Of a DNA stretch of 64,000 bases, positions 47,864 through 58,077 are shown piece by piece. The DNA lies in the NCBI RefSeq assembly GCF_036088315.1, contig NZ_CP107996.1:6251001-6315000 (forward strand). Direction: 5' to 3'. How positions within the stretch are numbered: position 1 is the stretch's first letter; each line of letters starts with the position of its first letter. The stretch is from Streptomyces sp. NBC_00344 (GTDB lineage Bacteria > Actinomycetota > Actinomycetes > Streptomycetales > Streptomycetaceae). Under the pieces are notes generated by a model. That model had not been told where the DNA came from. It saw only the letters and a list, made by a program, of their open reading frames with translations, and searched no databases. Position numbers and translations under genes: made by a program.

Positions 47864-48562
47864 TCACAGGCTCCGCGGCTCGCCGGTCTCCAGGGCGTGC
47901 GCGACCTCGTCAGGCAGGGGGGCGAAGCCCAGCAGTCCGGAGACCGTACGGGCCGTGAGGCCGTGCCAGGTCCGTGCTCTGCGGATCATCGCGTGGTCGC
48001 CTCCGCAGATCGTCAGGGCGCAGGCCTCGGCGCCCGCGGCTCTGGCGCGCCCGGCGTACCCGGCGCTGTCGCGGGGGTCGGTGGTTCTGTCGCGGTCACC
48101 GTGCAGCAGTACGATCCGGCGGCCGGCCAGCTGGTCCACCGGCTCCGCGGCAGGACACCACGGAGCCAGGCCGACCACGGCCCGCACCAGGGGATGCTCC
48201 GCGGCGCGCAGGGCCGCGCGGCCACCCATGGAATGCCCCACGAGTACCACTGGCAGCGAACCCGCTGCCTCGGCGAGTTCATCGAGCGCGCGCAGCGCGT
48301 CCTGGGCGGCGTCGGCGCGCGCACCGTTCCAGCCGCGGTAGCGGTACCGCACCCGGCCGACCACGGCATGGCCGGCGGTGGCGCAGGCGATCCCGGCGGC
48401 GAACGGACGCATCCTGGCACCCGGCAGGTTCCACGCGGGGGGCGGCTCCGGACCCTCGGCCCGTCCGCCGTGCAGGATCAGTACGGCAGCCTGCGGGGCG
48501 GCAGCGGGCAGGGTGAGCACGAGGGCGGGCCGCTGGCCGCCGCTTCGCGGGGACACCGGCAC
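47864..48562 (-). CDS. Alpha/beta hydrolase (dienelactone-hydrolase-like)
   Basis: 232 residues. Oxyanion strand AVLILHGGRAEG, nucleophile elbow GHSMGG (Ser about 112), acid in LLHGDRDRTTD and base His in GGDHAMI, all in order. No signal peptide, so it is cytoplasmic. The fold and length suit small ester or lactone substrates. ATG 48562 sits 14 bp after the DeoR gene's stop, so the two genes are probably cotranscribed, DeoR first. Substrate unknown. Confidence 0.9.
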   Translation of the reverse strand: MPVSPRSGGQRPALVLTLPAAAPQAAVLILHGGRAEGPEPPPAWNLPGARMRPFAAGIACATAGHAVVGRVRYRYRGWNGARADAAQDALRALDELAEAAGSLPVVLVGHSMGGRAALRAAEHPLVRAVVGLAPWCPAAEPVDQLAGRRIVLLHGDRDRTTDPRDSAGYAGRARAAGAEACALTICGGDHAMIRRARTWHGLTARTVSGLLGFAPLPDEVAHALETGEPRSL

Positions 48563-48576
48563 CCGCGGGTCCCTCC

Positions 48577-49401
48577 TCAGTCGGCCCCGCCCGCCACGAC
48601 CAGGCCGGGCAGGGACTCGGCGATCTCCTCACGGGCCTCGGCGGACAACCCGGCGTCGGTGACATAGGTGTCCACGTCGTCCAGCGTCGCGAAGGAACTC
48701 AGGCCCACCGTGCCCCACTTGGTGTGGTCGGCGACGACCACCACCCGCCTCGCGGACTGCACGAACCGCCGGTTGGTCTCGGCCTCGGCGAGATTCGGCG
48801 TGGACAGACCCGCCTCGGCTGATATGCCGTGCACACCCAGGAACAGCACATCGAAGTGAAGCGACCTGATCGCCTGGTCGGCCACCGGGCCCACCAGGGA
48901 GTCCGAAGGCGTCCGCACCCCGCCTGTGAGCACCACGGTGGCGGCTCCCGGGCGGTGTCCGCTTCCGCCGAGAACCTGCTGCGCGGTGTGGAACACGTCG
49001 GCGACCCGCACCGAATTGGTGACCACGGTCAGGTCGGGCACGTCCAGCAGCTGATGGGCCAGTGCGAACGTCGTGGTGCCTCCCGACAGCGCGATCGCGC
49101 TGCCCGGCACGGCCATCGCGGCGGCGGCCCGCGCGATGTCCTCCTTGGCGCTCAGTTCGAGACCCGACTTGGCCTCGAACCCGGGCTCGTGCGTCGAAGC
49201 CTCGACCAACGGCACCGCGCCGCCGTGCACCTTCTCGAGGACGCCCTGCCTCGCCAGCGCGTCGAGGTCCCGTCGGACGGTCATGTCCGAGACCTTGAGC
49301 TTGCGGGTGAGTTCGTTCACCCGGACACCGCCCCGACGCCGGACCTCGTCGAGGATCAGGGCGCGCCGCTGCTCCGCGAGCAGATTCTGATTCTCGCTCA
49401 C
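48577..49401 (-). CDS. DeoR family transcriptional regulator
   Basis: 274 residues from GTG 49401 (SENQNLLAEQRRALILDEV), which matches the usual N terminus better than ATG 49422. Winged helix VRVNELTRKLKVSDMTVRRDLDALARQGVLEKVHGGAV is the DeoR signature, followed by the sugar-phosphate-binding domain (SAIALSGGTTTFALAHQL, LTVVTNSVRVADVF, VLTGGVRTPSDSLVG, FLGVHGIS, VADHTKWG). It should sense a phosphorylated sugar. No sugar operon adjoins; only the alpha/beta hydrolase follows on the same strand, so its main target is probably elsewhere. Confidence 0.93.
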   Translation of the reverse strand: MSENQNLLAEQRRALILDEVRRRGGVRVNELTRKLKVSDMTVRRDLDALARQGVLEKVHGGAVPLVEASTHEPGFEAKSGLELSAKEDIARAAAAMAVPGSAIALSGGTTTFALAHQLLDVPDLTVVTNSVRVADVFHTAQQVLGGSGHRPGAATVVLTGGVRTPSDSLVGPVADQAIRSLHFDVLFLGVHGISAEAGLSTPNLAEAETNRRFVQSARRVVVVADHTKWGTVGLSSFATLDDVDTYVTDAGLSAEAREEIAESLPGLVVAGGAD

Positions 49402-49595
49402 CGACAGGTCCGGTCCTTCCATGGTGTCCGGCAGGTCCCTCATCCTCGCACGCGGTGTTCCCGGATGCCCCACTGGTTGCCAGGGTTGTCCCGGGGGGAG
49501 ATTCAGAGGGAGCCGCGCGATGGGTCATCGCCCTGCGCGACGACGACGGACCCCGCGCCCGCCGAAGGCGCCCTTCACGAGAGAGGGCCACCGCC

Positions 49596-51956
49596 GTGTC
49601 ATCACCCTCACCTGCCCCGGAGAACGGGGACCCCGCGCTCGAACTGCTGGTCCACGGTGTCGGCGGGGCGACCCCGCAGGAGATGCTCGGAGATCCGCGC
49701 ACGGTCCGGGTCAGCGGCGACGGTACGGCGGCGGTCTTCCGCCGCACCGCGGACGCCGACGCCGCTGAACACCCCGAGCGGTACCGGGACCGGCCGATCC
49801 CCGAGGCGTATGTCTGGTCCAATCTCACCTCCGGCAACAGCGCACGCGCCCTGTGGCTGCTGCTGCTCCCCTTCATGGTGGTCAACCTCGCCCACTGGAT
49901 GCTTCCCCCGAATCCCGGGATGCGCCGGACCGTCCGGCTGTACGGGGTGCTGGTGCGGCTTGTCGCACTCAGCCTCACCGTGCTGCTGGTGGCCGCGGTG
50001 TGCGAGGTCGCGCTCGATCTGACGGCCTGGCAGTGCGCGGGGTCGCCGGCCTGCACGGACCAGAGGTCCTGGCTGGGTTTCCTCGCCGCCGCGCGGGGCG
50101 GCTGGTGGTCCCAGCCCGGCCGGCGGCTGGCGCTGGCCGCGACGGCGCCCACCGGCCTGACGGCATTGCTGTGGTACCTCTCCAACCGCACCTGGGGCGC
50201 GTACGAGTCCCAGCAGCCGCTGGGCGGGGAGCTCAGGACCGGCGACCAGGACCCCGGACCGACCGGACGGCCCGCGCTCGGCACACCCGGGTTCTGGTAC
50301 GGACGCAGGCTCGTGGCGCGGCTGCGTGCCGCACACACCGCCGCCGGATTCCTGACGGTGGGCGCCGCTCTCACGGTCGCCACAGCCGAGTTCGACCACC
50401 GCTCGGCCCGCCCGCTCATGGAGGCCGCAGGCCGGCTTCTGGAAGCGGCACTGCTGGTGGCGGCCGGAGTGGTGGTCTGGGTGGTGTGCCGCAGAGGCCG
50501 GACCGAGTCCCGGCTGGACAAGGAGCTCGACCGGGCCGTCGTCACCCTGCTGCCGGGAGGCGGGATCGTCCTGCTCCTGCTGTCCGTCTGCTATGCCGCC
50601 TGGTCCCGTCCCGGCTGGGCGTCGCACGGCACCCTCCCGGGCGACCGGACCTTCGGGATCATCACCCTCACCCAGCTGGCTCTGGTGGTCGCACTGACCG
50701 TGGCCGCGCTGGCACTTCACCGCCGGGCGCCCCGCCGCCGCAGCGCACTGGGCGGACAGGGCGGACCTGCCGTCGCTCTGCTCGCCTGTGCTCTGGCCGG
50801 GGTGATGACAGGCGGTGTCGCCCAGCGGATGGCCGACTGGCTCGACGGGCCCGGTACCCCCGGCATGGGCAGGCGGAGTTCCATCGTGGGGCCTCCCGTG
50901 CTGCTCAGCTGGCAGGCCTCGGTGATCCCGGTGCTGCTGCTGGTGCTGCTGGTGCCGGCAGGCTTCTACGCGGTCCGTACCCGGCGCAGCCGGCACCGCA
51001 TCGCGGGAACACTGATGAACGACTACCCCGGGGAGACCCCCGACACCGTGCGGACCCGGCAGATCGCGGGTGTCCTGGCAAGGGCCAGGCTCACCGACTC
51101 CGCTCCGTCCCTCCTCGGCATCATCGCCGTCGCCACCCTGCTGCTCGGTGCGGGCGCGGTGTTCGGAGCCTGGACGAGCGGGGAGGTGCCGGGCCTGGCC
51201 GCTCAGCCGGCCCCCGCCCTGATCGCCTCCGCCGCGCAGTCCGTACAGGCCATCGGGTCCTGGCTGGTGGGTCTCGGCTTCATACTGTTCGTGACCTGGG
51301 GCAGGCGGGCCTACCGTGATGCCTCCGCCCGGCGAAGTGTGGGAATCCTCTGGGACGTCGGCACGTTCTGGCCGCGCGCGGCGCACCCTTTCGCCCCGCC
51401 CTGCTACGCCGAGCGTGCCGTCCCCGATCTGACCTGGCGGATGTTCACCTGGACCGATGTCACCGGGGGCAGAGTGGTCATCTCGGGCCACTCCCAGGGC
51501 AGCGTCCTGGCGGCCGCGGCGGTCTGGCAGCTTCCTGCCCGTACCCGGCACAAGGTCGCGCTGCTCACGTACGGTTCCCCGCTGGAGCGGCTCTACGGAC
51601 GGTGGTTTCCGGCCTACTTCGGCCCGGCAGCCCTCGATGGCCTGCACCGCGAAGTGCAGTGCTGGCGCAATCTGTGGCGCGCCACGGACCCGATCGGCGG
51701 GCGGGTGATGCCGGGAGGGGACGTGGACCGCGGCCCGCTGCTGGATCCGGCCGCCTACGGAAGAACGCGAGAACATCCCCTGCCCGCCCCGATCCTGGGG
51801 CACTGCGACTACCAGGCGGACCCGGTGTTCGCCGAGGAACGCGCGGCACTGCTGACACGGCTCTCGGCGCCGGTACCCCGCCAGGCGGGTGCCGGGGCGG
51901 GGCCCGTGGAACAGGTCAGGGCATGTCCGGCAGATCCTCGGCGAACAGCAGACTGA
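49596..51956 (+). CDS. Integral membrane protein with split alpha/beta-hydrolase fold
   Basis: 786 residues from GTG 49596 (GAGAGAGG upstream). The N terminus (14-24) has a hydrolase strand ending in HGVGG, a typical oxyanion-hole motif. A membrane domain of roughly ten helices then runs from about residue 90 to 570. The hydrolase resumes at 625 with [14 protein letters not shown] (nucleophile Ser633), Asp698 in RATDPIGG and His736 in LGHCDYQ, giving the S-D-H order of a lipase or esterase. So one fold appears interrupted by a large membrane insertion. It is probably a membrane-bound esterase or lipase facing the cytoplasm. Its 3' end overlaps the convergent AAA+ gene by 41 bp. Confidence 0.88.
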   Translation: MSSPSPAPENGDPALELLVHGVGGATPQEMLGDPRTVRVSGDGTAAVFRRTADADAAEHPERYRDRPIPEAYVWSNLTSGNSARALWLLLLPFMVVNLAHWMLPPNPGMRRTVRLYGVLVRLVALSLTVLLVAAVCEVALDLTAWQCAGSPACTDQRSWLGFLAAARGGWWSQPGRRLALAATAPTGLTALLWYLSNRTWGAYESQQPLGGELRTGDQDPGPTGRPALGTPGFWYGRRLVARLRAAHTAAGFLTVGAALTVATAEFDHRSARPLMEAAGRLLEAALLVAAGVVVWVVCRRGRTESRLDKELDRAVVTLLPGGGIVLLLLSVCYAAWSRPGWASHGTLPGDRTFGIITLTQLALVVALTVAALALHRRAPRRRSALGGQGGPAVALLACALAGVMTGGVAQRMADWLDGPGTPGMGRRSSIVGPPVLLSWQASVIPVLLLVLLVPAGFYAVRTRRSRHRIAGTLMNDYPGETPDTVRTRQIAGVLARARLTDSAPSLLGIIAVATLLLGAGAVFGAWTSGEVPGLAAQPAPALIASAAQSVQAIGSWLVGLGFILFVTWGRRAYRDASARRSVGILWDVGTFWPRAAHPFAPPCYAERAVPDLTWRMFTWTDVTGGRVVISGHSQGSVLAAAAVWQLPARTRHKVALLTYGSPLERLYGRWFPAYFGPAALDGLHREVQCWRNLWRATDPIGGRVMPGGDVDRGPLLDPAAYGRTREHPLPAPILGHCDYQADPVFAEERAALLTRLSAPVPRQAGAGAGPVEQVRACPADPRRTAD

Positions 51957-54354
51957 GATCGTCGGTGGACATCTCGGAGAACTGGGCGACCCGGCCGGCG
52001 TGCCGCTCCACCATCGACTCGAAGGTCTGGCGGGCGGTGCGCCCATTGCCGAAACCGGGCCCCCTGGGCAGCGCGCCGAAGTACTTCAACAGCGCCTCGG
52101 GTGCGCCGGGGCCGAGCTGGTACTCATGCTCGTCGGCCTGCTGACCGACGATCCGCAGCAATTCGTCGGGGGTGTAGTCGCTGAACGTGATGGTCCGTGA
52201 GAAACGGGACGCGACACCGGGGTTGACGCCCAGGAAGCGCTCCATCTCCGCCGTGTAGCCGGCCACGATCACCACCACCGCCTCCCGGTGGTCCTCCATC
52301 AGTTTCACCAGCGTGTCGATGGCCTCCTTGCCGAAATCACGTCCCGAGTCCTCAGGGGAGAGCGCGTACGCCTCATCGATGAACAGCACCCCGCCGCGCG
52401 CCCGGTCGAAGGCCTCCTGGGTGCGGATGGCGGTCGAACCGATGTGCTCGCCGACCAGATCGACACGGGACACCTCGACGAGATGCCCGCGCTCCAGCAC
52501 TCCGAGGGAAGCCAGGATCTCGCCGTACAGCCGGGCCACCGTCGTCTTGCCGGTGCCCGGGGAGCCGGTGAAGACCAGGTGACGGCGGGCCGACGCGGCC
52601 TTGAGACCGGCGGCCAGGCGCCTGCGGCCGATCTCGATCATGTCCGTGAGGGCGCGCACCTCCCGTTTGACGCTCTCCAGGCCTACCAGGGTGTCGAGTT
52701 CACCGAGCACGTCCGATGAGGACCTGGCCACACCGCCGGTGGCCGCAGGCGCGGCGGCAGCCGGCTCATCGGGACGCTGGTCGGGGACCGTGCCGAGCAG
52801 CCCGGTGGTCCGGGTCGCGGTCACCACGGCGGGAGCTGCCTGCGGTTCGGTCAGCACACCGCTCTCGTCGCTGGTGCAGTCCTCCACGACGGGGCCGCCG
52901 CTCCTGCCGTCGGCGTTCGAGGCGCCGCCGTCGGCGAATTCGTAACCGCCGCGGGCACACCGCTCGGTGCGGCAGCGGGTCAGGGTGGTGCGGCAACCGT
53001 CTATGACGTGGAAGCCGTAGCCGCTGCTGCCGGTCACCCGGCAGTTGTGGAAGGCGCCGCGGCCCTCGGCCGAGACATAGAAGCCGGCCTCGGTCGGCGA
53101 AGTGACCGTGCACCGCTCGATCCGCGGATCGGCGCCCTTCGTGACGATGACACCCGTCTGGGCCGCATCGATGGTGCAGCCGCTCAGGGTGCCGCCGCTG
53201 CCGTGGTCGCGGAACCACGCACCGGTGGAGGCCTCCCGGATACGGCAGTCGTCGAGCTGGGCGGTGGCGCCGTCGCTCACCGACACCGCCGTGTTGCGGA
53301 CCTGGGACAGATCGCTGTCGACGACATCGGCCCGCGATCCGCGGTCCAGTACGAAGATTGCGTCCGGTACGTCGTGCACCCGGCACGAGTCCAGCACGAC
53401 GGTCGCGCCGTCGCTGACCCAGACGGCGGGGTAGTCGCCGGTACTGTCATGGATCTCGCACTGGTTGGCGTCCACCCGGGTGCCCGGGTCCCAGACGGAG
53501 AGCCCGTTGCGGCCGAAGCGGCGCACTGTCGACCGGGTCAGCGTCAGCACCGAACGCGAACGCAGATCGACCGCGTTCTCCGGGATGTCGTGGATGTCGC
53601 AGTCGGACAGGGTCAGCACCGCGTCGGTGTCGAGGGTTATCCCGTCGGCCGATGTGCGGTGCACGGTGCAGTCGGTGAGATGTGCGGCGGCCCGTGAGGC
53701 GATCTGCACCCCGGTGCCCTTGACCTCGTACACCTCGCAGCCCACTGCCTCAAGACCGCTGCCTTCGCCGGTGACACTCAGCCCCGCGCCGGACGAGTGG
53801 TGGATGCGGCAGCGTTCGAGACGGGGGTGCGCGCCTCCGTGCACGGAGACACCGGACTGGCCTGCCGCGACCACCTCGCAGTCCTCGAACACCCCGCCCG
53901 CGCCGTCGAGTACCCCGATACCGACGCCCGCCGGATTGTCGACGGTGCAGCGCCGGACGGTGGGCCTGGCCGCACCGCGCACCTCGACTCCGACGGCGGA
54001 GCGGGTGACGATCCGCAGCGCGAGCAGTTCGGGGGTGCCCTCCTCGACGAGCAGGGCGGGAGCTGCCGAGTCCTGGCCCTCGATCTGGAGATCCTGCACG
54101 ACGGCCGAAGCCCGCACCGTGAGCGGGATACCGTCCGCCGGGGCGATCCGCACCGATCCGGCCGCGCCCTCACTCCCGCGCAGGGTGACGGCGTGCCGGA
54201 CGACGAGATTTTCGCGGTAGGTACCGGGGGCGACCGTGAGGACATCGCCGTCGCCTGCGGCCTCCAGGGCTGCGGAGAGCGAGGCGTACTCGCCTGTGCG
54301 GCGCCGCCACCTCGATGTGCCGGTGTACGTCACCTGGACCGTGCCCTGTGCCAT
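51916..54354 (-). CDS. Right-handed beta-helix repeat protein fused to CbxX/EccA-type AAA+ ATPase
   Basis: 812 residues. Residues about 20-500 are a parallel beta-helix of some 18 turns (repeats such as [19 protein letters not shown] and [15 protein letters not shown], with buried Cys, Val and Asn ladders). A Pro/Ala linker leads to an AAA+ domain at 548-812: Walker A GSPGTGKT (597-604), Walker B VLFIDEA (656-662), sensor 1 about 694-700, and the SRFSR arginine finger near 716-720, with the closest relatives in CbxX/CfqX and the EccA chaperones of type VII secretion. The beta-helix may bind a substrate protein or polysaccharide. No signal peptide. ATG 54354. No ESX genes lie nearby. Confidence 0.93.
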   Translation of the reverse strand: MAQGTVQVTYTGTSRWRRRTGEYASLSAALEAAGDGDVLTVAPGTYRENLVVRHAVTLRGSEGAAGSVRIAPADGIPLTVRASAVVQDLQIEGQDSAAPALLVEEGTPELLALRIVTRSAVGVEVRGAARPTVRRCTVDNPAGVGIGVLDGAGGVFEDCEVVAAGQSGVSVHGGAHPRLERCRIHHSSGAGLSVTGEGSGLEAVGCEVYEVKGTGVQIASRAAAHLTDCTVHRTSADGITLDTDAVLTLSDCDIHDIPENAVDLRSRSVLTLTRSTVRRFGRNGLSVWDPGTRVDANQCEIHDSTGDYPAVWVSDGATVVLDSCRVHDVPDAIFVLDRGSRADVVDSDLSQVRNTAVSVSDGATAQLDDCRIREASTGAWFRDHGSGGTLSGCTIDAAQTGVIVTKGADPRIERCTVTSPTEAGFYVSAEGRGAFHNCRVTGSSGYGFHVIDGCRTTLTRCRTERCARGGYEFADGGASNADGRSGGPVVEDCTSDESGVLTEPQAAPAVVTATRTTGLLGTVPDQRPDEPAAAAPAATGGVARSSSDVLGELDTLVGLESVKREVRALTDMIEIGRRRLAAGLKAASARRHLVFTGSPGTGKTTVARLYGEILASLGVLERGHLVEVSRVDLVGEHIGSTAIRTQEAFDRARGGVLFIDEAYALSPEDSGRDFGKEAIDTLVKLMEDHREAVVVIVAGYTAEMERFLGVNPGVASRFSRTITFSDYTPDELLRIVGQQADEHEYQLGPGAPEALLKYFGALPRGPGFGNGRTARQTFESMVERHAGRVAQFSEMSTDDLSLLFAEDLPDMP

Positions 54355-54443
54355 GGCGCTGTTGTGCCCCCACCTCGTGTGCCCGAAGGATCTCGCCCCA
54401 CCGTAGCGCGCGCGGGACGCGGGAGTTGACGCAAGAGCCGGTC

Positions 54444-55049
54444 TCAGCTGCCGGTGCCCGTACGTCCCCAGTCAGGACCGGCTTCGGCCCAGTCGCGGTC
54501 GATACGGACGTACCGCCGCTGAACGAGCCGCCATACGACCAGCCGGCGCCCGGCGACGACGATTCCGGCTGCCGCAGCTGCCGCGCCGAATCCGGCGAGC
54601 ACCGCATGGGCCCGGGTGGTGGCCGGGCCCATCGGCGGGGTGACGATCCTTCCGTGATCGTCCGTCCAGATGCGCAACCGGTCACCGGGGGAGTCGTGAC
54701 GTCTGAAGGTGGAGAGTGCCCCGGTGTGTCTTCTGCCGTCCACGCCTGTCCAGTGAACGGCGGCCCGGCCACGGGGCGCCGCGTCGGCGGCCCCGTCGGG
54801 GTTCGGCACCGGGGACCGTCCCGGCAGCGCGCGGACGACGGTGGCGGTGGTCGGATGCCGGTGCCGGTGCTGGGCTTGCGCCAGATCGCGCAGCGTGCCG
54901 TCCGCGACCGTCCCGCAGAACCAGCCGACGACGGGGACGGCCAGCACGATCAGCAGGACCGCGACAAGAGCGACCCACGCCTCGGCGAGGTCGGTCCCAC
55001 GGCGCAGGGGGTTGTGCCGCCAACGCCACACGCCGGAAGCCGTTCGCAC
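54444..55049 (-). CDS. Rv1733c-like membrane protein
   Basis: 201 residues. The N terminus [35 protein letters not shown] is the hallmark of the Rv1733c family: a basic RRxPLRR segment, then helix 1 (about 25-47). A soluble loop of about 85 residues follows with short beta strands ([18 protein letters not shown]), then helix 2 (about 147-168) and a polar tail. The mycobacterial relative is a dormancy-linked antigen of unknown function. GTG has GGGGG upstream. Gap of 89 bp to the beta-helix/AAA+ gene downstream in transcription. Confidence 0.85.
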   Translation of the reverse strand: MRTASGVWRWRHNPLRRGTDLAEAWVALVAVLLIVLAVPVVGWFCGTVADGTLRDLAQAQHRHRHPTTATVVRALPGRSPVPNPDGAADAAPRGRAAVHWTGVDGRRHTGALSTFRRHDSPGDRLRIWTDDHGRIVTPPMGPATTRAHAVLAGFGAAAAAAGIVVAGRRLVVWRLVQRRYVRIDRDWAEAGPDWGRTGTGS

Positions 55050-55186
55050 GGTCCTGCACCCCCTTCCCTTCCGCGTCCGTCATTGCCCCACGGAGCCGCG
55101 GCCTGCGCGCGGGTGGAGCGAGGAGCGAGCAACGTCACCGCTTTCAACGCGTCTGCCGTATCTGTGAGTTCCCTGAGCGGCGGCTC

Positions 55187-56020
55187 TCATTCGAGGATAT
55201 GCACCGGATCACCGACACGAATGACCCCGGTGCCTTCAGGGACGAGATTCTGGCCGAACAGCAATTCGCTCCGCACCCGGCGGTGGCGGGCCAGGGTACG
55301 CAGAGGTTCTCTGCCGCGCGCCGCGGTGCGCTGGTCGGTCGTGGTCACGACGCAGCGGCCGCAGGGTTTGGCCACCCGGAACGGGACATCGCCCATGGCG
55401 ATGCGGACCCAGCCGTCCTCAGCCCAGGCCGGCGCTCCTGCCACGACCACGCTCGGCCGGAAACGGTCCATCGGCAGCGGGCCCTCGTGCGGAAGGTCGC
55501 CCTGTGCGATGAGGGCATTGAGGGCGTCGAGCGAGGCGACAGAGGTGAGCAGCAGCGGATAGCCGTCGGCGAGACTGACCGTCTCACCCGGCTGTGCGTA
55601 CTGCGGGTCGATCGCCCGGCGCTGAGCGGGGGCGTCGAGATGGACGAGGCGTACATCCGCGCCGAGATAGCCGCTGAACCAGGCGTCGGCGACGGGGCCG
55701 GCCGGCACGGCATCGATCTTGTCGCCGAAGAGCTGTACACCGATGGTGCTCACCGGTTCGGGCACCCGGACTCTCAGCGCCTCATGTCCTGGCGCGGTGA
55801 GCCGGACCTCCCCGTGGGGGAGCGGCTCCGCGCCGGCCAACGCCAGCCGTGGCTGCTGGCGTTGGGTGACGGCTGTCCCTTCCGCATCCACCACCATCCA
55901 CCGGCGGTCGGCGGCCGGCCCCCAGGGCTCGGCGATCACCGAGTCCGGTGCATGGCCCGCTAGCGACTTGACCGGATAGACGTGGATCCCGTGCAGTACC
56001 GCACGACCGGCAGGAGACAT
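55187..56020 (-). CDS. MOSC domain protein
   Basis: 277 residues. An N-terminal MOSC_N beta-barrel (HGIHVYPVKSLAGH, RRWMVVDAEGTAVTQRQQPRLA) is followed by the MOSC domain with the molybdenum-cofactor-binding cysteine region KPCGRCVVTTTD, and FGQNLVPEGTGVIRVGDPV at the end. It resembles the mARC/YcbX type, which reduce N-hydroxylated compounds using molybdenum cofactor. ATG 56020 (alternative 56029). A redox partner is not adjacent. Monocistronic. Confidence 0.92.
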   Translation of the reverse strand: MSPAGRAVLHGIHVYPVKSLAGHAPDSVIAEPWGPAADRRWMVVDAEGTAVTQRQQPRLALAGAEPLPHGEVRLTAPGHEALRVRVPEPVSTIGVQLFGDKIDAVPAGPVADAWFSGYLGADVRLVHLDAPAQRRAIDPQYAQPGETVSLADGYPLLLTSVASLDALNALIAQGDLPHEGPLPMDRFRPSVVVAGAPAWAEDGWVRIAMGDVPFRVAKPCGRCVVTTTDQRTAARGREPLRTLARHRRVRSELLFGQNLVPEGTGVIRVGDPVHILE

Positions 56021-56063
56021 GGAGGCCATCCTGCCATCCGGCCCGGACGCGCTTGGCGCCGAC

Positions 56064-56513
56064 TCAGTATCCGCGCCCCTGGTACGGGCGGTTGTAGGGA
56101 TCGTCGTACGGCGATGGCGCCGGCCTGGGCGCCGCGGGGCGCATCGTCTCGTACCCGGAGCCGCCGGCCGGGCGCTGCGGCTGCTGGTACTGCTGGGGTC
56201 CCGGATAGCCGCGGGGCGCCGAAGCCTGCTGCGGAATGTACGGACCCTGTGCGTGCTGCACCGGTACCGGCTGCGCCATGGTCTGCGGATAGCCATAGGC
56301 GGGAGCGTGCTGCGAGGGACCGGCCGGCAGCGCGGGCAGCGCGGAGGGCAGGGCCGGCAGATAGCTGTTACCGGTGTCATAAGCGGACGGGACTCGGATC
56401 GGAGCGATCTGAGGGGTGCCCCGCTCTGCGACGAGAGAATCGTAGATAGGGGTGTCCGGGAAGGACGGCGCGGAGTAGTAACCGCCGCCGTAGGTCGCGC
56501 GGGGGGACGTCAT
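56064..56513 (-). CDS. DUF6643 family Pro/Gln/Tyr-rich protein
   Basis: 149 residues. The first 45 residues (ATYGGGYYSAPSFPDTPIYDSLVAERGTPQIAPIRVP) are the conserved part of DUF6643; the rest is a low-complexity Pro/Gln/Tyr/Gly tail ending in YNRPYQGRGY. No catalytic or membrane features, probably disordered. I know no function. TACTTA ends 6 nt before the ATG and there is no ribosome site, so the mRNA may be leaderless. Divergent from the TerD gene with 283 bp between. Confidence 0.8.
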   Translation of the reverse strand: MTSPRATYGGGYYSAPSFPDTPIYDSLVAERGTPQIAPIRVPSAYDTGNSYLPALPSALPALPAGPSQHAPAYGYPQTMAQPVPVQHAQGPYIPQQASAPRGYPGPQQYQQPQRPAGGSGYETMRPAAPRPAPSPYDDPYNRPYQGRGY

Positions 56514-56796
56514 GGCACATAAGTAAAGCCCACGATGTGCTGATTGGGGAGACCGATAAGAGGGTTGTTTTGCGGGTTCGGTGTGACCACGGATCCCCAA
56601 TGCGAGCGAACTTGGCAAAAACGGTCGTCAGATTGTGCCCGGATCGGGTACGGGCCTGCTCGCAGGGGGGTTACCGGCGGGTCGCCGACGCGCTGCCGGA
56701 CGATCTTCCTGTGCCGTTCAGGAGCACACCGCGGCACCTGCGATTAGGTTGGCCACAGGGAAATCGTCGGCTTCACGGCGCCAGTTGGGGGCGAGC

Positions 56797-58068
56797 ATGT
56801 CAATGCTTAAGGGAACCAATGTTCCGGTGACGGCTCAGGCCGTGCGGGTCGAATTGGGTTGGAGGCCGGGGCCGGGGGTGCCGGACGTCGATGCCTCGGC
56901 GCTGTTGCTGGCGTCGGGAAAGGTGCGGTCGGACGCGGACTTCGTCTTTTACAACCAGCCGGGGCACGCGTCGGGCGCCGTGCGCCACGAAGGGAAGAAG
57001 CAGGCCGGAGACCTGGTGACGGACACGCTCTGGGTGGATCTCGCCCGGGTGGAACCCGGCATCGAGCGGGTGGTCCTCGCCGCATCGGCCGACGGCGGCA
57101 GTTTCGGCCGGGTGCCGGGCCTCTACATCCGGCTGCTCGACGCACAGAGCGGCGCGGAGGTCGCCCGGTTCGACAGCCAGGACGCGACCGCGGAGACGGC
57201 CTTCCTGCTCGGCGAGCTCTACCGGCGCCAGGGCGCCTGGAAGTTCCGTGCGGTAGGGCAGGGGTACGACAGCGGTCTCGAAGGTCTGGCCACGGATTTC
57301 GGCATCAGCGTGGACGAGAGGCAGCAGCCGGCGCCCCCGGCGCCGCTCTCCCCCGCAGCACCTCCCGTGCCGCAGGCCGCGCCCGCGCCCCCGCCCCCTC
57401 CGGTTGCTCCGCCTGCCGCACCCGCGCCTGTACGGCTGAGCAAAGTCACCCTGACCAAGGAGGCGCCGAGGGTCTCGCTTGCCAAACAGGGCGGCACATC
57501 GGGTTCCATGCGGGTCAATCTGAACTGGGAAGTACGCAAGCAGTTCAAGGGCTGGGGGGCCAAACTCGGCCGGGCCGTGGCGATGCACGCCGATCTCGAC
57601 CTGGACCTCTGTGCGCTGTACGAGCTGACGGACGGCCGCAAGGGCGTCGTCCAGGCACTCGGCAACGCATTCGGCTCGCTCAGCCGGCCGCCGTACATCC
57701 ATCTCGACGGCGACGACCGCACCGGGTCCGTGTCGGCCGGTGAGAACCTCACGGTCAACCTCGACCAGAAGGAAAGGATCCGCAGGGTCCTGATCTTCGT
57801 GACCATCTACGAAGGCGCCAGGAGCTTCGCCGACCTGCACGCGACGGTCACTCTCCAGCCGCAGAACGGCGCGGCGATCGACTTCTCCCTCGACGAGTGC
57901 ACCGTGCCGTCGACGGTCTGCGCGCTCGCCCTCATCACCAGCAACGGCGGCGATCTCGTCATCCAGCGCGAGGCCCGCTATCTGGTGCCCGCGAGGGGCG
58001 TCAGCCCGCAGCGCACCGTCGACCAGGCGTACGGCTGGGGCATGAACTGGACCCCGGGCAGGAAGTAG
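56797..58068 (+). CDS. Tandem TerD domain protein (TerA-like)
   Basis: 423 residues with two TerD-type domains: one at about 3-180 ([45 protein letters not shown]) and a second at about 230-420 ([37 protein letters not shown]), separated by a long Pro/Ala linker at 205-235. Acidic DxDxD clusters in both suit calcium binding. TerD proteins confer resistance to tellurite and other stresses and are often numerous in Streptomyces. Start ATG 56797 (alternative 56803). No other ter gene nearby. Confidence 0.92.
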   Translation: MSMLKGTNVPVTAQAVRVELGWRPGPGVPDVDASALLLASGKVRSDADFVFYNQPGHASGAVRHEGKKQAGDLVTDTLWVDLARVEPGIERVVLAASADGGSFGRVPGLYIRLLDAQSGAEVARFDSQDATAETAFLLGELYRRQGAWKFRAVGQGYDSGLEGLATDFGISVDERQQPAPPAPLSPAAPPVPQAAPAPPPPPVAPPAAPAPVRLSKVTLTKEAPRVSLAKQGGTSGSMRVNLNWEVRKQFKGWGAKLGRAVAMHADLDLDLCALYELTDGRKGVVQALGNAFGSLSRPPYIHLDGDDRTGSVSAGENLTVNLDQKERIRRVLIFVTIYEGARSFADLHATVTLQPQNGAAIDFSLDECTVPSTVCALALITSNGGDLVIQREARYLVPARGVSPQRTVDQAYGWGMNWTPGRK

Positions 58069-58077
58069 CGGGCGGCG

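Noticed and set aside
49608..52046. Long minus-strand open frame antisense to the membrane hydrolase gene
   Set aside because: Gln/Gly/His-rich translation without recognisable motifs, and the plus strand encodes a clear membrane protein with a catalytic triad.
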